NCBI GenBank assembly: GCA_015709315.1 | Contig: JACCQI010000028.1 | Span: 1-34,709, forward strand | Reading direction: 5' to 3' | Length of the DNA: 34,709 nt | From: Desulfovibrionaceae bacterium | GTDB taxonomy: Bacteria; Desulfobacterota; Desulfovibrionia; Desulfovibrionales; Desulfovibrionaceae | In this document: positions 25,741 through 33,315 of the stretch, piece by piece | Numbering within the stretch: position 1 is the first letter of the stretch | Layout: the number at the start of each line of letters is the position of its first letter | Position numbers and translations under genes: made by a program | The notes under the pieces: generated by a model | Databases searched by the model: none | Told to the model about the DNA's origin: nothing | The model's input: only the letters and a program-made list of their open reading frames with translations

Positions 25741-26040
25741 TAATCCTCTTGTCATTTTTCGAAAATCCGTCACGTTGTCTGGTAGAGACCTGTAATAAGA
25801 CGGATGCATGGCGAGATTGAACGGGAGATGTCCTGCCGGGAAACCGGCCCTGCTCCCGACCTGGTGCTTGGCGTGCCTTGTCGCCGTGGTTCTGACTGAT
25901 TTCCCGCCCTTGTACGTGTCGGACCGCGACGGCCGCCACCGAAGACATCGAGGGCACGGACAGCCTCTCCGGGCGGGCATGAACAAGGCCGCTGCTCCTT
26001 GTGCGGAACAGCGGCCCGTATTTCCCATGCGGGCGGGGAA
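25741..26040. other. Intergenic region between acs and the EF-hand gene
   Basis: About 300 bases without a supported gene. A reading frame on the plus strand (from 25808) has no family resemblance and runs antisense to the EF-hand gene. A hairpin at 25987-26016 lies just after the EF-hand stop. Confidence 0.5.
25987..26016 (-). terminator. Probable terminator of the EF-hand gene
   Basis: GGCCGCTG and CAGCGGCC pair, with three further pairs after one mismatch and a six-base loop. On the minus strand it lies 25 bases after the stop and is followed by TTGTTC, so the U-run is weak. Confidence 0.5.
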
Positions 26041-26298
26041 TCAGTGGTTTTCCTCGTATCCCCGGCCTTCCTTGTACGCCTCCCACTCCTCGTGGTCCAC
26101 GACGCCGTCCTTGTTCGTGTCGGCGGACTCGAACTCGGCCACGTCGCCGCCGGAAAAGGCGACCATGAATTCGCTCTTGGACATGACGCCGTCCAGGTCG
26201 ACGTCCAGGGAGTTGAAGCAGACGTTGTAGTTGGTCTCCGCCATGGCCGGGCGGCACATCAGGAGCACAAGGGCCAGGGCGAACAAAAGTTTTTTCAT
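26041..26298 (-). CDS. Secreted two-EF-hand calcium-binding protein
   Basis: 85 residues with a signal peptide (1-20, MCRPAMA-ET) and two canonical 12-residue EF-hand loops: D32-x-D34-x-D36-G-...-E43 and D60-x-N62-x-D64-G-...-E71. All calcium ligands are present. It is a small periplasmic calcium-binding protein of unknown partner. It lies 19 bases after the CsoR-like repressor in the same direction and may share its transcript. Confidence 0.88.
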   Translation of the reverse strand: MKKLLFALALVLLMCRPAMAETNYNVCFNSLDVDLDGVMSKSEFMVAFSGGDVAEFESADTNKDGVVDHEEWEAYKEGRGYEENH

Positions 26299-26317
26299 TG
26301 ATTTCTCCGTTCGGTGA

Positions 26318-26608
26318 TTATCCTTCGATGAACCCGGTCAGGACCCGGATGAACTTGTCCAGGGCCTCCTTCGAATCGACGCCGTCTTCCATGGATTCGG
26401 CATAGCATTTGAGCATGTATCGCTTCAGGATCAGCTTGTTGGCGGATTGCAGGGCGCTGCGGACGGCCCTGACCTGGACCAGGATGTCCTGGCATTCCTT
26501 GCCCGCCTCGATCATCCCCTGGATGCCTCGGACCTGTCCCTCGATGCGTTTCATGCGGGAGAGGACGTTTTTTTTGATGGCTTCCTCTTCGCGCAGCGTG
26601 TCGGTCAT
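26318..26608 (-). CDS. CsoR/FrmR-family repressor, CstR-like ligand set
   Basis: 96 residues, all-helical DUF156 fold (KKNVLSRMKRIEGQVRGIQGMIE). C39 and C68 are 29 residues apart, as in CsoR and CstR. The residue 25 after the first Cys, His in copper-sensing CsoR, is Y64 here. This leaves the two-Cys arrangement of CstR, the persulfide sensor of Staphylococcus aureus that controls rhodanese genes. ATG 26608 is chosen because GGAG lies seven bases upstream; ATG 26614 is too close. It is divergent from the TorD-like gene, with a 20-base palindrome between them. Sensing of persulfide is inferred, not shown. Confidence 0.85.
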   Translation of the reverse strand: MTDTLREEEAIKKNVLSRMKRIEGQVRGIQGMIEAGKECQDILVQVRAVRSALQSANKLILKRYMLKCYAESMEDGVDSKEALDKFIRVLTGFIEG

Positions 26609-26650
26609 GGTCATTCTCCTTACAGGTTCTCATTGCCCTGGGGCGGTCTT

Positions 26651-26670
26651 TACCCTACGATCGTAGGGTA
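26651..26670. promoter_or_regulatory. Palindromic operator between the repressor and TorD genes
   Basis: TACCCTACGATCGTAGGGTA is a perfect 20-base palindrome in the 92-base divergent gap. It overlaps TATTAT (26669-26674), a possible -10 for the TorD-like gene. TACCC/GGGTA half-sites recur at 33759-33777. CsoR-family repressors bind such G/C-tract palindromes. Confidence 0.75.
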
Positions 26671-26700
26671 TTATTCACAGACGATGCGAGGACTCGATTC

Positions 26701-27315
26701 ATGCCGATCAGTGATGCCGAGCTTTTTCTTCTCAGCGCCATCGAGCTGTGCGCCGCCGTGTTTCGCGGACCCGGCGCAGCGGATTGGAAGGCCCTGACCG
26801 ACTCAGGAGTGCCCGAACTCCTCGACCGTGTCCAGCATTTTCCCGGCTTCCCCGACGGCCCGCTGCACGGCCTGGAGGCCGGGCTGGCCGGGTGCGCGTC
26901 GGATTTCGGGGAGCTGGAAACCGAGTACGTCCGGCTCTTCATCGCCGGTCCGGGCGGCGTTCCCGCTCCGCTCTACGAGTCCTGCCATGCGGGCGGCGAT
27001 CCCCGGACCATGGGGGAACCCGCGCTGGCCATGCGGGACAGACTGGCCCGGGAGGGCCTGGCCGTAAACCTCGACTCCAACGAGCCGCCCGACCACCTGG
27101 CCATCGAGCTGGAATACCTCTATCACCTGCTGGCCCAGGGCTGGTCCGGCTCCGACCCGGCCCAGGCCCGGCGCGGCGTCTTGTTCGCGGCCGAGGTCAT
27201 GCTGCCATGGGTGCGCCGTTTCCGCGCCGCCCTGGCCGGTGCCGACCCCCATCCCGTGTTCCTGGCCGCCTCGGACCTGGCCCTGGCGATCCTCGCCGCC
27301 GTGCCCGCCGCCTAG
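26701..27315 (+). CDS. TorD/DmsD-family molybdoenzyme chaperone
   Basis: 204 residues, all-helical, with the family signature E-Y-V-R-L-F-x-x-G-P followed by P-A-P-L-Y-E-S (near residues 80-98) and the later DHLAIELEYLYHLL segment. Such proteins bind the Tat signal peptide of a molybdoenzyme and hold it during cofactor insertion. The partner is most likely the Tat-exported molybdopterin enzyme at 30983-33175. Its 3' end overlaps the Sec-rhodanese gene by four bases (convergent). Confidence 0.85.
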   Translation: MPISDAELFLLSAIELCAAVFRGPGAADWKALTDSGVPELLDRVQHFPGFPDGPLHGLEAGLAGCASDFGELETEYVRLFIAGPGGVPAPLYESCHAGGDPRTMGEPALAMRDRLAREGLAVNLDSNEPPDHLAIELEYLYHLLAQGWSGSDPAQARRGVLFAAEVMLPWVRRFRAALAGADPHPVFLAASDLALAILAAVPAA

Positions 27316-28319
27316 TCGATGGTGTCGGCCCGGATGACCGCGCCCTTGAGCACGTTCAGGAACGTGTCGTCGGGCGTGAAGTAGCCGCGCCGGATCAGCC
27401 GTATGACCCATGTCCCGTCGCCTTCGGCCTGCACCAGGTAGGCCAGGGGCAGCTCGGCCTGTCCCAGGCATTCGAAAATCCGCCCGTCCTTGTCCGAGAA
27501 GAGCGGGTAGGCCACCTCGTAATGCTTTCGGAACCGGACCACGGCCCGGTTCGAGTCGTACACGCCCAGGCCGATGATCTTGAGCCGCCCCCTGAGCACC
27601 GGGTCCGCCTCCACCTGCCGGAAGAAGCGGGTCAGCGCCTTGGTTTCGGCCACGCAGTCGCTGCACAGGGTGTTGTACAGCTGGATGAGCACGAATCGGG
27701 CCGACAGCTTGGACAGCTCCAGCCAGCGGGCGTCCTCGGGCAGGTCCAGGTATTCCCGGTCCGCGTCGCCGTTGAGCACGGCCACCCGGCAGGTGGGGAA
27801 GTCGTCGCCCACGGCCAGGATGTGCTGCTCCTCGGTCTTGCCCTCCACGAGTTGCGGGTGCGCCTCCTTCCAGCCGTGGAAGCCGTCCGGATACCGGAAG
27901 ACCTCGGTGTAGCCCAGCCGGGCCGCCCACCGGGCGGCGATGGAACTGCGCAGTCAGCGGAAGCTGCGGCAGTAGATGACCAGGGTCCGCTTGCGGTTTG
28001 GCCCGGCCAGCGCCTCGAAGGCGCGTTTCTTTTCGGCCGAGAGGTCCGTGCGGTCGCCCAGGTCGAATTCCATGTTGCGCGCGCCGGGGATGTGCCCGGC
28101 CGCGTACTCGTAGTCGGCGCGGGCGTCGATGAGCAGCATGTCCGCCCCGGACTCCAGGCGTTCCTTCAGCGTCCGGGCGTCTATTATTCGATACCCGTCG
28201 CTTGCCGCCTCGGCCTGTGCCGAGGCGCGCCAGACATCGTTCTCGTCGGCCCTTGCCGGGGGGCTGAAAAGGGCAAAGGCGAGGAGCAGGCATGCGGTCA
28301 ATGTGAATCGTTCGTGCAT
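27312..28319 (-). CDS. Probable selenoprotein: Sec-rhodanese fused to thioredoxin-like domain
   Basis: Read through an in-frame TGA (27954-27956), this is a 335-residue secreted protein. It has a signal peptide (about 1-24), a rhodanese domain (about 42-155) and a thioredoxin/TlpA-like domain (about 165-335) with C219-S-D-C222. The TGA is codon 122 in YC-RSFR-U-LRSSIAARWAARLGY; the adjacent triple rhodanese has YC-GGLA-C-PLSHKSA at the same site, so TGA replaces the catalytic Cys. The frame continues with rhodanese sequence directly after it (LGYTEVFRYPDGFHGW). A hairpin 16-34 bases downstream of the TGA fits a bacterial SECIS. Without Sec, the region would be annotated as two broken genes (28319-27954 and about 27848-27312). 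GGGGAG precedes the ATG. It lies 43 bases after the triple-rhodanese gene. Confidence 0.88.
27922..27938 (-). promoter_or_regulatory. Candidate bacterial SECIS hairpin
   Basis: On the minus strand GCCGCCC and GGGCGGC form a perfect 7-bp stem with loop GGU; the loop starts 22 bases after the last base of the TGA codon at 27954-27956. Bacterial SECIS elements lie immediately downstream of UGA, with a G near the start of the apical loop and usually GGU-like loops. The stem is unusually short and GC-rich, and the outer stem is not obvious. Confidence 0.7.
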
Positions 28320-28362
28320 GGGCGCTCCCCGCCTTGTTGACGGTTTGTCGGGCCATCCCCGG

Positions 28363-29460
28363 CTACTTGTTGGGATGGACCTCGTAGGTGTTGTCCTCGT
28401 TGAAGTCGATGGTGGCTTCAAGGTAGAAGACGTCCTTGGCATCCGAGAATTTGTCCATGTACAGATAATATGCCTCGCCCGCCCGCGCTCCGGTGGAGCA
28501 GGTGAAGACGATGGGCTTGTCCGTGGGGATGTCCGCGGCGTTCTTGTCGATCATGTTCACGGTCATGTTGGTGGCGGACGGGAAGTGGCCCATGGCGAAT
28601 TCCTCGGGGTCGCGCACGTCGATCAGGGTGATGGCGGACGGGTTCTCCACGATGGTCTTCAGGAACCAGTCGGTGTCCACCGCGCCTTCGGCCTCGCCGG
28701 CCTGGACTGCGGTGCCGGACGCGCCGAACATCTCCTTCCAGCCGGGGTAGCCCGCTTCGGCCACCATGACCTGCTTGTAGCCCAGGGCGCGGGCCATGAC
28801 GGCGGACTTGTGGGACAGGGCGCACTTGTAGCCGCCGCAGTAGAAGACCAGGGTGGTCCCGGCCTTGTCCGCGGGCAGCATGCCGCGCTTGGCGGCGAAC
28901 TGCGTCTCCGGGATGCCGATGGCGGACGGGATGGCCCCCTCAAGGAACTTCTGATAGGGGCGCGAGTCGATCAGCATGTATTGTTCGCCCTCGGCCAGCA
29001 TGGAATGGAGCTTCTCCAGGCCGATGGAGGCGTAGGCGTGGCGCTTCTTGAAATCCGGGTAGCCCTCGGCGTAGACCTTGACGTTGGTGTAGCCCATCTC
29101 CTCGGCCATGAACGCGGACTTGTGGGACAGGGGGCAGGCCAGGCCGCCGCAGTAGAAGATCAGCAGCGCGTCCTTCTCCTTGGGCAGCTGGTCGGCCATC
29201 TTCTCGAACTGGCTGGCCGGGATGGACACGGCCGTGGGGATGTAGCCGTCCACGTACTTGGGTTTGTAGGGGCGCGAATCGATGATCATCACGTCCTTTT
29301 GCTTGGGCATCTTGGCGTACTTGGCCACGAAGGCGTAGTCCACGATGGTGTGGAACTGCCTGAACGCGGGGGTCTTTGACTCTTCGGCCGCGACCGGCCC
29401 GGCGAACGCCATCAGGGCGAAAGCCAGCATAACGGCCGCCGCAATCATTTTCTTGTGCAT
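28363..29460 (-). CDS. Periplasmic triple-rhodanese protein
   Basis: 365 residues with a signal peptide (about 1-25, GPVAA-EE) and three rhodanese domains. Domain 1 has YC104-GGLA-C109, domain 2 YC208-GGYK-C213 and domain 3 C321-STGAR. The first two use the CxxxxC arrangement in which the second Cys is catalytic; the third has the classic CxxGxR loop. All three have the D-S-R or D-V-R motif upstream. Rhodaneses carry persulfide sulfur and would pass it to or from the oxidoreductase encoded upstream. GGGAG precedes the ATG at 29460. It follows the cytochrome b gene with a hairpin between them. Confidence 0.92.
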   Translation of the reverse strand: MHKKMIAAAVMLAFALMAFAGPVAAEESKTPAFRQFHTIVDYAFVAKYAKMPKQKDVMIIDSRPYKPKYVDGYIPTAVSIPASQFEKMADQLPKEKDALLIFYCGGLACPLSHKSAFMAEEMGYTNVKVYAEGYPDFKKRHAYASIGLEKLHSMLAEGEQYMLIDSRPYQKFLEGAIPSAIGIPETQFAAKRGMLPADKAGTTLVFYCGGYKCALSHKSAVMARALGYKQVMVAEAGYPGWKEMFGASGTAVQAGEAEGAVDTDWFLKTIVENPSAITLIDVRDPEEFAMGHFPSATNMTVNMIDKNAADIPTDKPIVFTCSTGARAGEAYYLYMDKFSDAKDVFYLEATIDFNEDNTYEVHPNK

Positions 29461-29488
29461 GACACACTCCCTTCCTTGATCTGTTTTG

Positions 29489-29515
29489 GCCCCGTCCTTC
29501 CCTCGAAGACGGGGC
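29489..29515 (-). promoter_or_regulatory. Intercistronic hairpin between cytochrome b and triple rhodanese
   Basis: GCCCCGTC and GACGGGGC form an 8-bp stem with an 11-base loop in the 67-base gap. No U-run follows on the minus strand. It may adjust expression of the rhodanese genes relative to the reductase genes, through processing or partial termination. Confidence 0.5.
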
Positions 29516-29527
29516 TGGGTTTTCTAT

Positions 29528-30256
29528 TTATTCCGTGGGCTGCTCGCCCTCGGTCTCGGCCTTTTCCCACCACAGCCGGTGGTGGTGTTTGGCGTAGTCG
29601 TCGGGGACCGCGCCGGTGAACATGGATTTGAAGCCGGGCCGTTCCTCGGGGGAGATGGCGGCCATGTAGATGTGGACCAGCAGCCCGGCGAAGACCAGGC
29701 CCACGGCGATGAAGTGCAGGGCGATGGACCAGCTTACCCAGCCGGTGGCCTCGGCCCCGAAGGTCCGGTCCGACAGATACATGATCACGCCGGTGACGGC
29801 GATGACCACGCCGCCCGCCACCGAAACCTGGGCGAACGCCTTCTGGCCCATGTTGTAGAACCCCTGGGCGGGCAGCTCGGGGTCCATGCCCATGGCCTTC
29901 AGGGGCTTCGGCCCCAGCGTCATCAGGACCATTTTCTTGAGCATCCAGCCCATGTCGCGGGCCGGGCTGACCGAAAAGACCTCGGCCAGGAAGAACCTGG
30001 CGCCCCTGAAGTTGACGATCAGGTAGAGGATGAAGCCCGCGATCCAGACCAGCCCGATCCCCTCGTGGATGGCCAGCAGGTTTCCGCCGCCGCCCACCAG
30101 GGAGCGCATGGCCTCGGGATACCCCGAGCCGAACGGGTCGATGGCCGGGTTCTGGATCAGGCCCACGCCGGTCAGCAGGAGCAGAACCCAGCAGACGGCG
30201 TTGAACCAGTGGATGAGGATATCGGATTTGTCGTGCCGCTTGTGCATCTTAGCCAT
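29528..30256 (-). CDS. Membrane cytochrome b subunit (PhsC/FdnI type)
   Basis: 242 residues with four main hydrophobic segments and candidate haem ligands in ILIHWFNAVCW, LLAIHEGIGLVW, and IALHFIAVGLVFAGLLVHIYMA. The layout matches dihaem cytochrome b subunits of thiosulfate reductase (PhsC) and formate dehydrogenase (FdnI). It would link the quinone pool to the periplasmic enzyme. The start overlaps the ferredoxin stop by eight bases. It is not an NrfD-type subunit, separating this enzyme from classic polysulfide reductase PsrABC. Confidence 0.88.
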   Translation of the reverse strand: MAKMHKRHDKSDILIHWFNAVCWVLLLLTGVGLIQNPAIDPFGSGYPEAMRSLVGGGGNLLAIHEGIGLVWIAGFILYLIVNFRGARFFLAEVFSVSPARDMGWMLKKMVLMTLGPKPLKAMGMDPELPAQGFYNMGQKAFAQVSVAGGVVIAVTGVIMYLSDRTFGAEATGWVSWSIALHFIAVGLVFAGLLVHIYMAAISPEERPGFKSMFTGAVPDDYAKHHHRLWWEKAETEGEQPTE

Positions 30257-30983
30257 CGCGGTCCTCCTTGGAGTCGTTCCCGGCCAGGAACTGGCGGCCG
30301 AGCATGGCCAGCACGCCCAGGCCGGACAGGGCGACCACGCCCTTGACGAGCGGGGCGGCCTCCTTCATGGCGACCATGGAGGCGGGCACCACGGCCTCGC
30401 CGCCCCAGGTGGGGTCGCCGGGGTCGCCGACGTAGAACATGTTGGGCTTGGTGTCGGTCCGGGCGGCCACGCGGGTCAGCCGCCCCTTGTTCTTGCGGTA
30501 CAACCGACCGGCCTCGCTCTCGGGGTCGTTGACGTCGCCGAACACCCTGGCCTTGGTCGGGCAGGTGTCCACGCAGGCCGGGGGAAGTCCGGCGGCGCGG
30601 CGCTCGGGGCAGTAGTTGCACTTGTCGGCCTTGCGCTTGGCCGCGTTGCGGAAGCGCGCATGGTAGGGGCAGGCCGGGATGCAGTTGCCGCAGCCGATGC
30701 ACAAATCGTCGTCGATGACAACCTCCCCGGTTTCGGGGTCCTTGTAGGTCGCGCCCGTGGGACAGGCGTCCACGCAGGTGGGGTTGTCGCAGTGCATGCA
30801 CGCGCCGGGCTGGAACTTGGCCCTTGCCGTCAGGACGCCCGGCGCGGGCACGTCCTGCGTGGGCTTGATCCAGTTGCGGAACTGGTCCTCGGGGACGTCG
30901 TTGGCCACCTTGCAGGCGGCCACGCAAGCCTTGCAGTCGATGCACTTGGCGGCATCGATGACCATTGCGAGTTGCTGTGCCAT
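30249..30983 (-). CDS. Four-cluster ferredoxin subunit with C-terminal membrane anchor
   Basis: 244 residues with four [4Fe-4S] motifs: C14-x2-C17-x2-C20-x3-C24, CMHCDNPTCVDACP, CIGCGNCIPACP and CNYC-x11-CVDTCP. This is the electron-transfer subunit (PhsB/DmsB-like) between the catalytic subunit and the cytochrome b. A C-terminal hydrophobic stretch (about 210-232) is a possible membrane anchor, as in HybA-like subunits. No signal peptide is seen, so it would be exported with the Tat partner. Its ATG shares one base with the stop of the catalytic subunit (TAATG). Confidence 0.92.
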   Translation of the reverse strand: MAQQLAMVIDAAKCIDCKACVAACKVANDVPEDQFRNWIKPTQDVPAPGVLTARAKFQPGACMHCDNPTCVDACPTGATYKDPETGEVVIDDDLCIGCGNCIPACPYHARFRNAAKRKADKCNYCPERRAAGLPPACVDTCPTKARVFGDVNDPESEAGRLYRKNKGRLTRVAARTDTKPNMFYVGDPGDPTWGGEAVVPASMVAMKEAAPLVKGVVALSGLGVLAMLGRQFLAGNDSKEDRDG

Positions 30984-33175
30984 TAGGCCACCTTCCTTGT
31001 CACGGTTACGAATGTGGTGTGCATGGCGGCATTGCCCGTGACCGCGTCGTAGTCGTCTTCGAGAAGCTCGTTGATGGACGCGCCGTTGTTGTGGGACCGG
31101 GTCTGCATGGAGGACAGGGTGTTGAAGCCCGAGAGCATGTAGACCGTGTCCGGGCGGATCCTGTCCGTGACCTCGGCGGCAAGCTCCTGCCGGCCCACGG
31201 AGCTGGATACCTCGACCTTTTCGCCGTCCCTGATGCCGAGGCCCTCGGCGGCCCTGGTGTTGAGCCACAGGGTGTTGGACGGCTCGAATTCCCGCAGCAG
31301 AGAGTTGTTGGCCGTGGAGGACTGGGTGGTCAGGGCGTCGCGGCCCACCACCAGCCGGAACTGGTTGGCGGGCGTCCTGGCCGGTTCGGTGTAGACCGGC
31401 ATGGGGTCCAGGCCCATCTGGAGGTAGCGCTGGTTGTACAGCTCGATCTTCTTGGACAGGGTCTTGTAGATGCGGCCGTCGTAGATGCCGTAGACCTTGG
31501 ACGGGTTGTAGTACACGCCGTCCCGGTCCATGACCTTGAGGGCCTCGGGAATGTCGCGGGTCTGTTGCTTGCGGTATTCCTCGATGGTGAAGTCGAAGTA
31601 TTCGCCCAGCTCCATCCTGCCGGCAATGCCCTTGATGATGTCGAACAGGGAGCGGGATTCGTACAGGGGGTCGATGACCGGGTCGCGCTTGACCACGCAG
31701 GCGCAGGCCACGGAGCCCTGGAGGCCGGAACAGGGGTCGGTCCGTTCCAGGTAGGACTGCGACGGCAGGACCAGGTCGGCCATCCAGGCGGTGTCGGACA
31801 TGGCGATGTCCACCACGGTGACGAAGTCCATCCGGTTCATCATCTCGATGGTCTTCTTGCGGTTGGGCGCGGTGCCCATGGGATTGGTCTTGTACACGAA
31901 CCATCCCCGGATCGGATACGGGTCGTCGTTCAGGACGGCGTCGCGGGTGACCACGAAGGACCCCTCGTGCTCGAACATCATGGGCACCTTGTGCGCGTCG
32001 ATGCGGTCGTCCCGGTTTTCGTCGTACCAGGGGGCGTCGTAGGGCACGCCCGTAAGCCCCACCTGGCGCGCGGCCAGCAGGCCGCCGGGCTTGTCCCAGT
32101 TGCCCAAAAGCGCGTTGACGATGGCGAAGCTGCGGCGGATCTGGGTGGAGTCCTCGTAGTCCGAGGTGCGGCGGCCGGGATAGACCATGGATGCCGGGGC
32201 CGCGGCGGCCAGCTCGCGGGCGATGCGGGCGATGTCCTCGGCCGGGATGCCGCATTGCTCGGCGGCGAAGCCGGGGGTGTACGGCCCCAGGTGCTCGGCG
32301 AGCAGCTCGATGCCGTAGGTCTTTTCCGCGACCCACTGCGGGTCGTAGAGCTTTTCGCTGATGATGACGTGCGCGAGCGCGAGCATGAAGGCCATGTCCG
32401 TGCCCGGACGGATGGGATGCCATTCGTGGGACAGGGCGGCGGTCTTGGTGTAGCGCGGGTCGAGCGTGACCAGCTTGCAGCCGTGGTCGCGGATGGCGGT
32501 CATCAGGTCCATGGAGTCCGGGGTGACCAGCGCCTCGAAGCGGTTGGCCCCGGCCATGATGATGTATTTCGAGTTGAGCACGTCGGCAAAGGGCACTTCG
32601 CCGTAGGTGTCCAGAAAGGCCCGGTTGCCCGACACCAGGCACAGGGATTCGTGCGAGGTGACGTTGAAGGAGCCGTAGACCTCGGCAAACCGCGAAACGA
32701 ACTGGGAATGCAGGTCCGTGCCCGCGGAAAAGAGATGGCCGCAAGGGGTGTGTTTTTTGCGGACCTCCTCCATCTTTTGGGCGGCCATGTCCAGGGCCTC
32801 GTCCCAGGGGATGCGCTGCCACTTGCCCTCGCCGCGTGCGCCCTTGCGGAGCAGGGGGTGCTTGAGGCGGTCGGGGTCGTAGACCTGGGCGATGCCCGCG
32901 TTGCCGCGCGCGCACAGCATGCCGCGCGACTTCAGGAATTTCGGGTTGGGGTCCAGCTTTTTGACCACGCCGTCCTCGACGCGCGCGATCAGTCCGCATT
33001 TATTGAAACAGATGTCGCAGGCCGAGAACTTGGAGTCCCAGGCCGGGGCCGGGACGGCCGCCCGGGCTTTTTTCAGGCCGCCCAGCAGGGCCGGGCCGCC
33101 CATTGCGCCCGCCGCAACCAGGCCGGACGCCTTGAAGAAATCGCGGCGGGACATCGTCTGTTGGGGATTCGACAC
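30983..33175 (-). CDS. Tat-exported molybdopterin oxidoreductase, PhsA/PsrA-like catalytic subunit
   Basis: 730 residues. The Tat signal is MSRRDFFKASGLV. The [4Fe-4S] motif is C53-x2-C56-x3-C60-x27-C88. C179 in SHESLC is the likely molybdenum ligand; Cys ligands are typical of thiosulfate, polysulfide and tetrathionate reductases. Further Mo-bis-PGD motifs (IIMAGANRFEAL, DLVLPSQSYLERTD) are present. Acting in the periplasm, it probably reduces thiosulfate or polysulfide, or works in reverse. The substrate is not decided by sequence. GTG 33175 with GGAGG is the start. It is operonic with the cytochrome c upstream and the b-type and rhodanese genes downstream. Confidence 0.88.
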   Translation of the reverse strand: MSNPQQTMSRRDFFKASGLVAAGAMGGPALLGGLKKARAAVPAPAWDSKFSACDICFNKCGLIARVEDGVVKKLDPNPKFLKSRGMLCARGNAGIAQVYDPDRLKHPLLRKGARGEGKWQRIPWDEALDMAAQKMEEVRKKHTPCGHLFSAGTDLHSQFVSRFAEVYGSFNVTSHESLCLVSGNRAFLDTYGEVPFADVLNSKYIIMAGANRFEALVTPDSMDLMTAIRDHGCKLVTLDPRYTKTAALSHEWHPIRPGTDMAFMLALAHVIISEKLYDPQWVAEKTYGIELLAEHLGPYTPGFAAEQCGIPAEDIARIARELAAAAPASMVYPGRRTSDYEDSTQIRRSFAIVNALLGNWDKPGGLLAARQVGLTGVPYDAPWYDENRDDRIDAHKVPMMFEHEGSFVVTRDAVLNDDPYPIRGWFVYKTNPMGTAPNRKKTIEMMNRMDFVTVVDIAMSDTAWMADLVLPSQSYLERTDPCSGLQGSVACACVVKRDPVIDPLYESRSLFDIIKGIAGRMELGEYFDFTIEEYRKQQTRDIPEALKVMDRDGVYYNPSKVYGIYDGRIYKTLSKKIELYNQRYLQMGLDPMPVYTEPARTPANQFRLVVGRDALTTQSSTANNSLLREFEPSNTLWLNTRAAEGLGIRDGEKVEVSSSVGRQELAAEVTDRIRPDTVYMLSGFNTLSSMQTRSHNNGASINELLEDDYDAVTGNAAMHTTFVTVTRKVA

Positions 33176-33271
33176 GGATTACCTCCGGTTTTCCGTTGTG
33201 TTGCTCCGGCCGGTCCGCGCTTATCCGACCTGTAAGGTCTGGAAATTGCGTACTTTGGGGGCCGGGGCGCG

Positions 33272-33304
33272 CGGGCCGCGCCGACGCAATGCCGGGGCGG
33301 CCCG
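33272..33304 (-). promoter_or_regulatory. Hairpin between the cytochrome c and catalytic-subunit genes
   Basis: CGGGCCGC and GCGGCCCG can pair (8 bp, 17-base loop) in the 140-base gap after the cytochrome c stop. No U-run is present. It may separate expression levels of the two genes. Confidence 0.35.
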
Positions 33305-33315
33305 TGTTCACGCAA

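Noticed and set aside
25808-26230. 140-codon plus-strand frame between acs and the repressor
   Set aside because: It runs antisense to the EF-hand gene, has no clear ribosome site and no recognisable family, and its composition is that of a shadow frame.
27954-27956. TGA as a simple nonsense mutation or pseudogene
   Set aside because: The frame is intact on both sides, the TGA stands exactly at a catalytic Cys position, and a GGU-loop hairpin follows. A random mutation at this site would be a strong coincidence, though it is not excluded.
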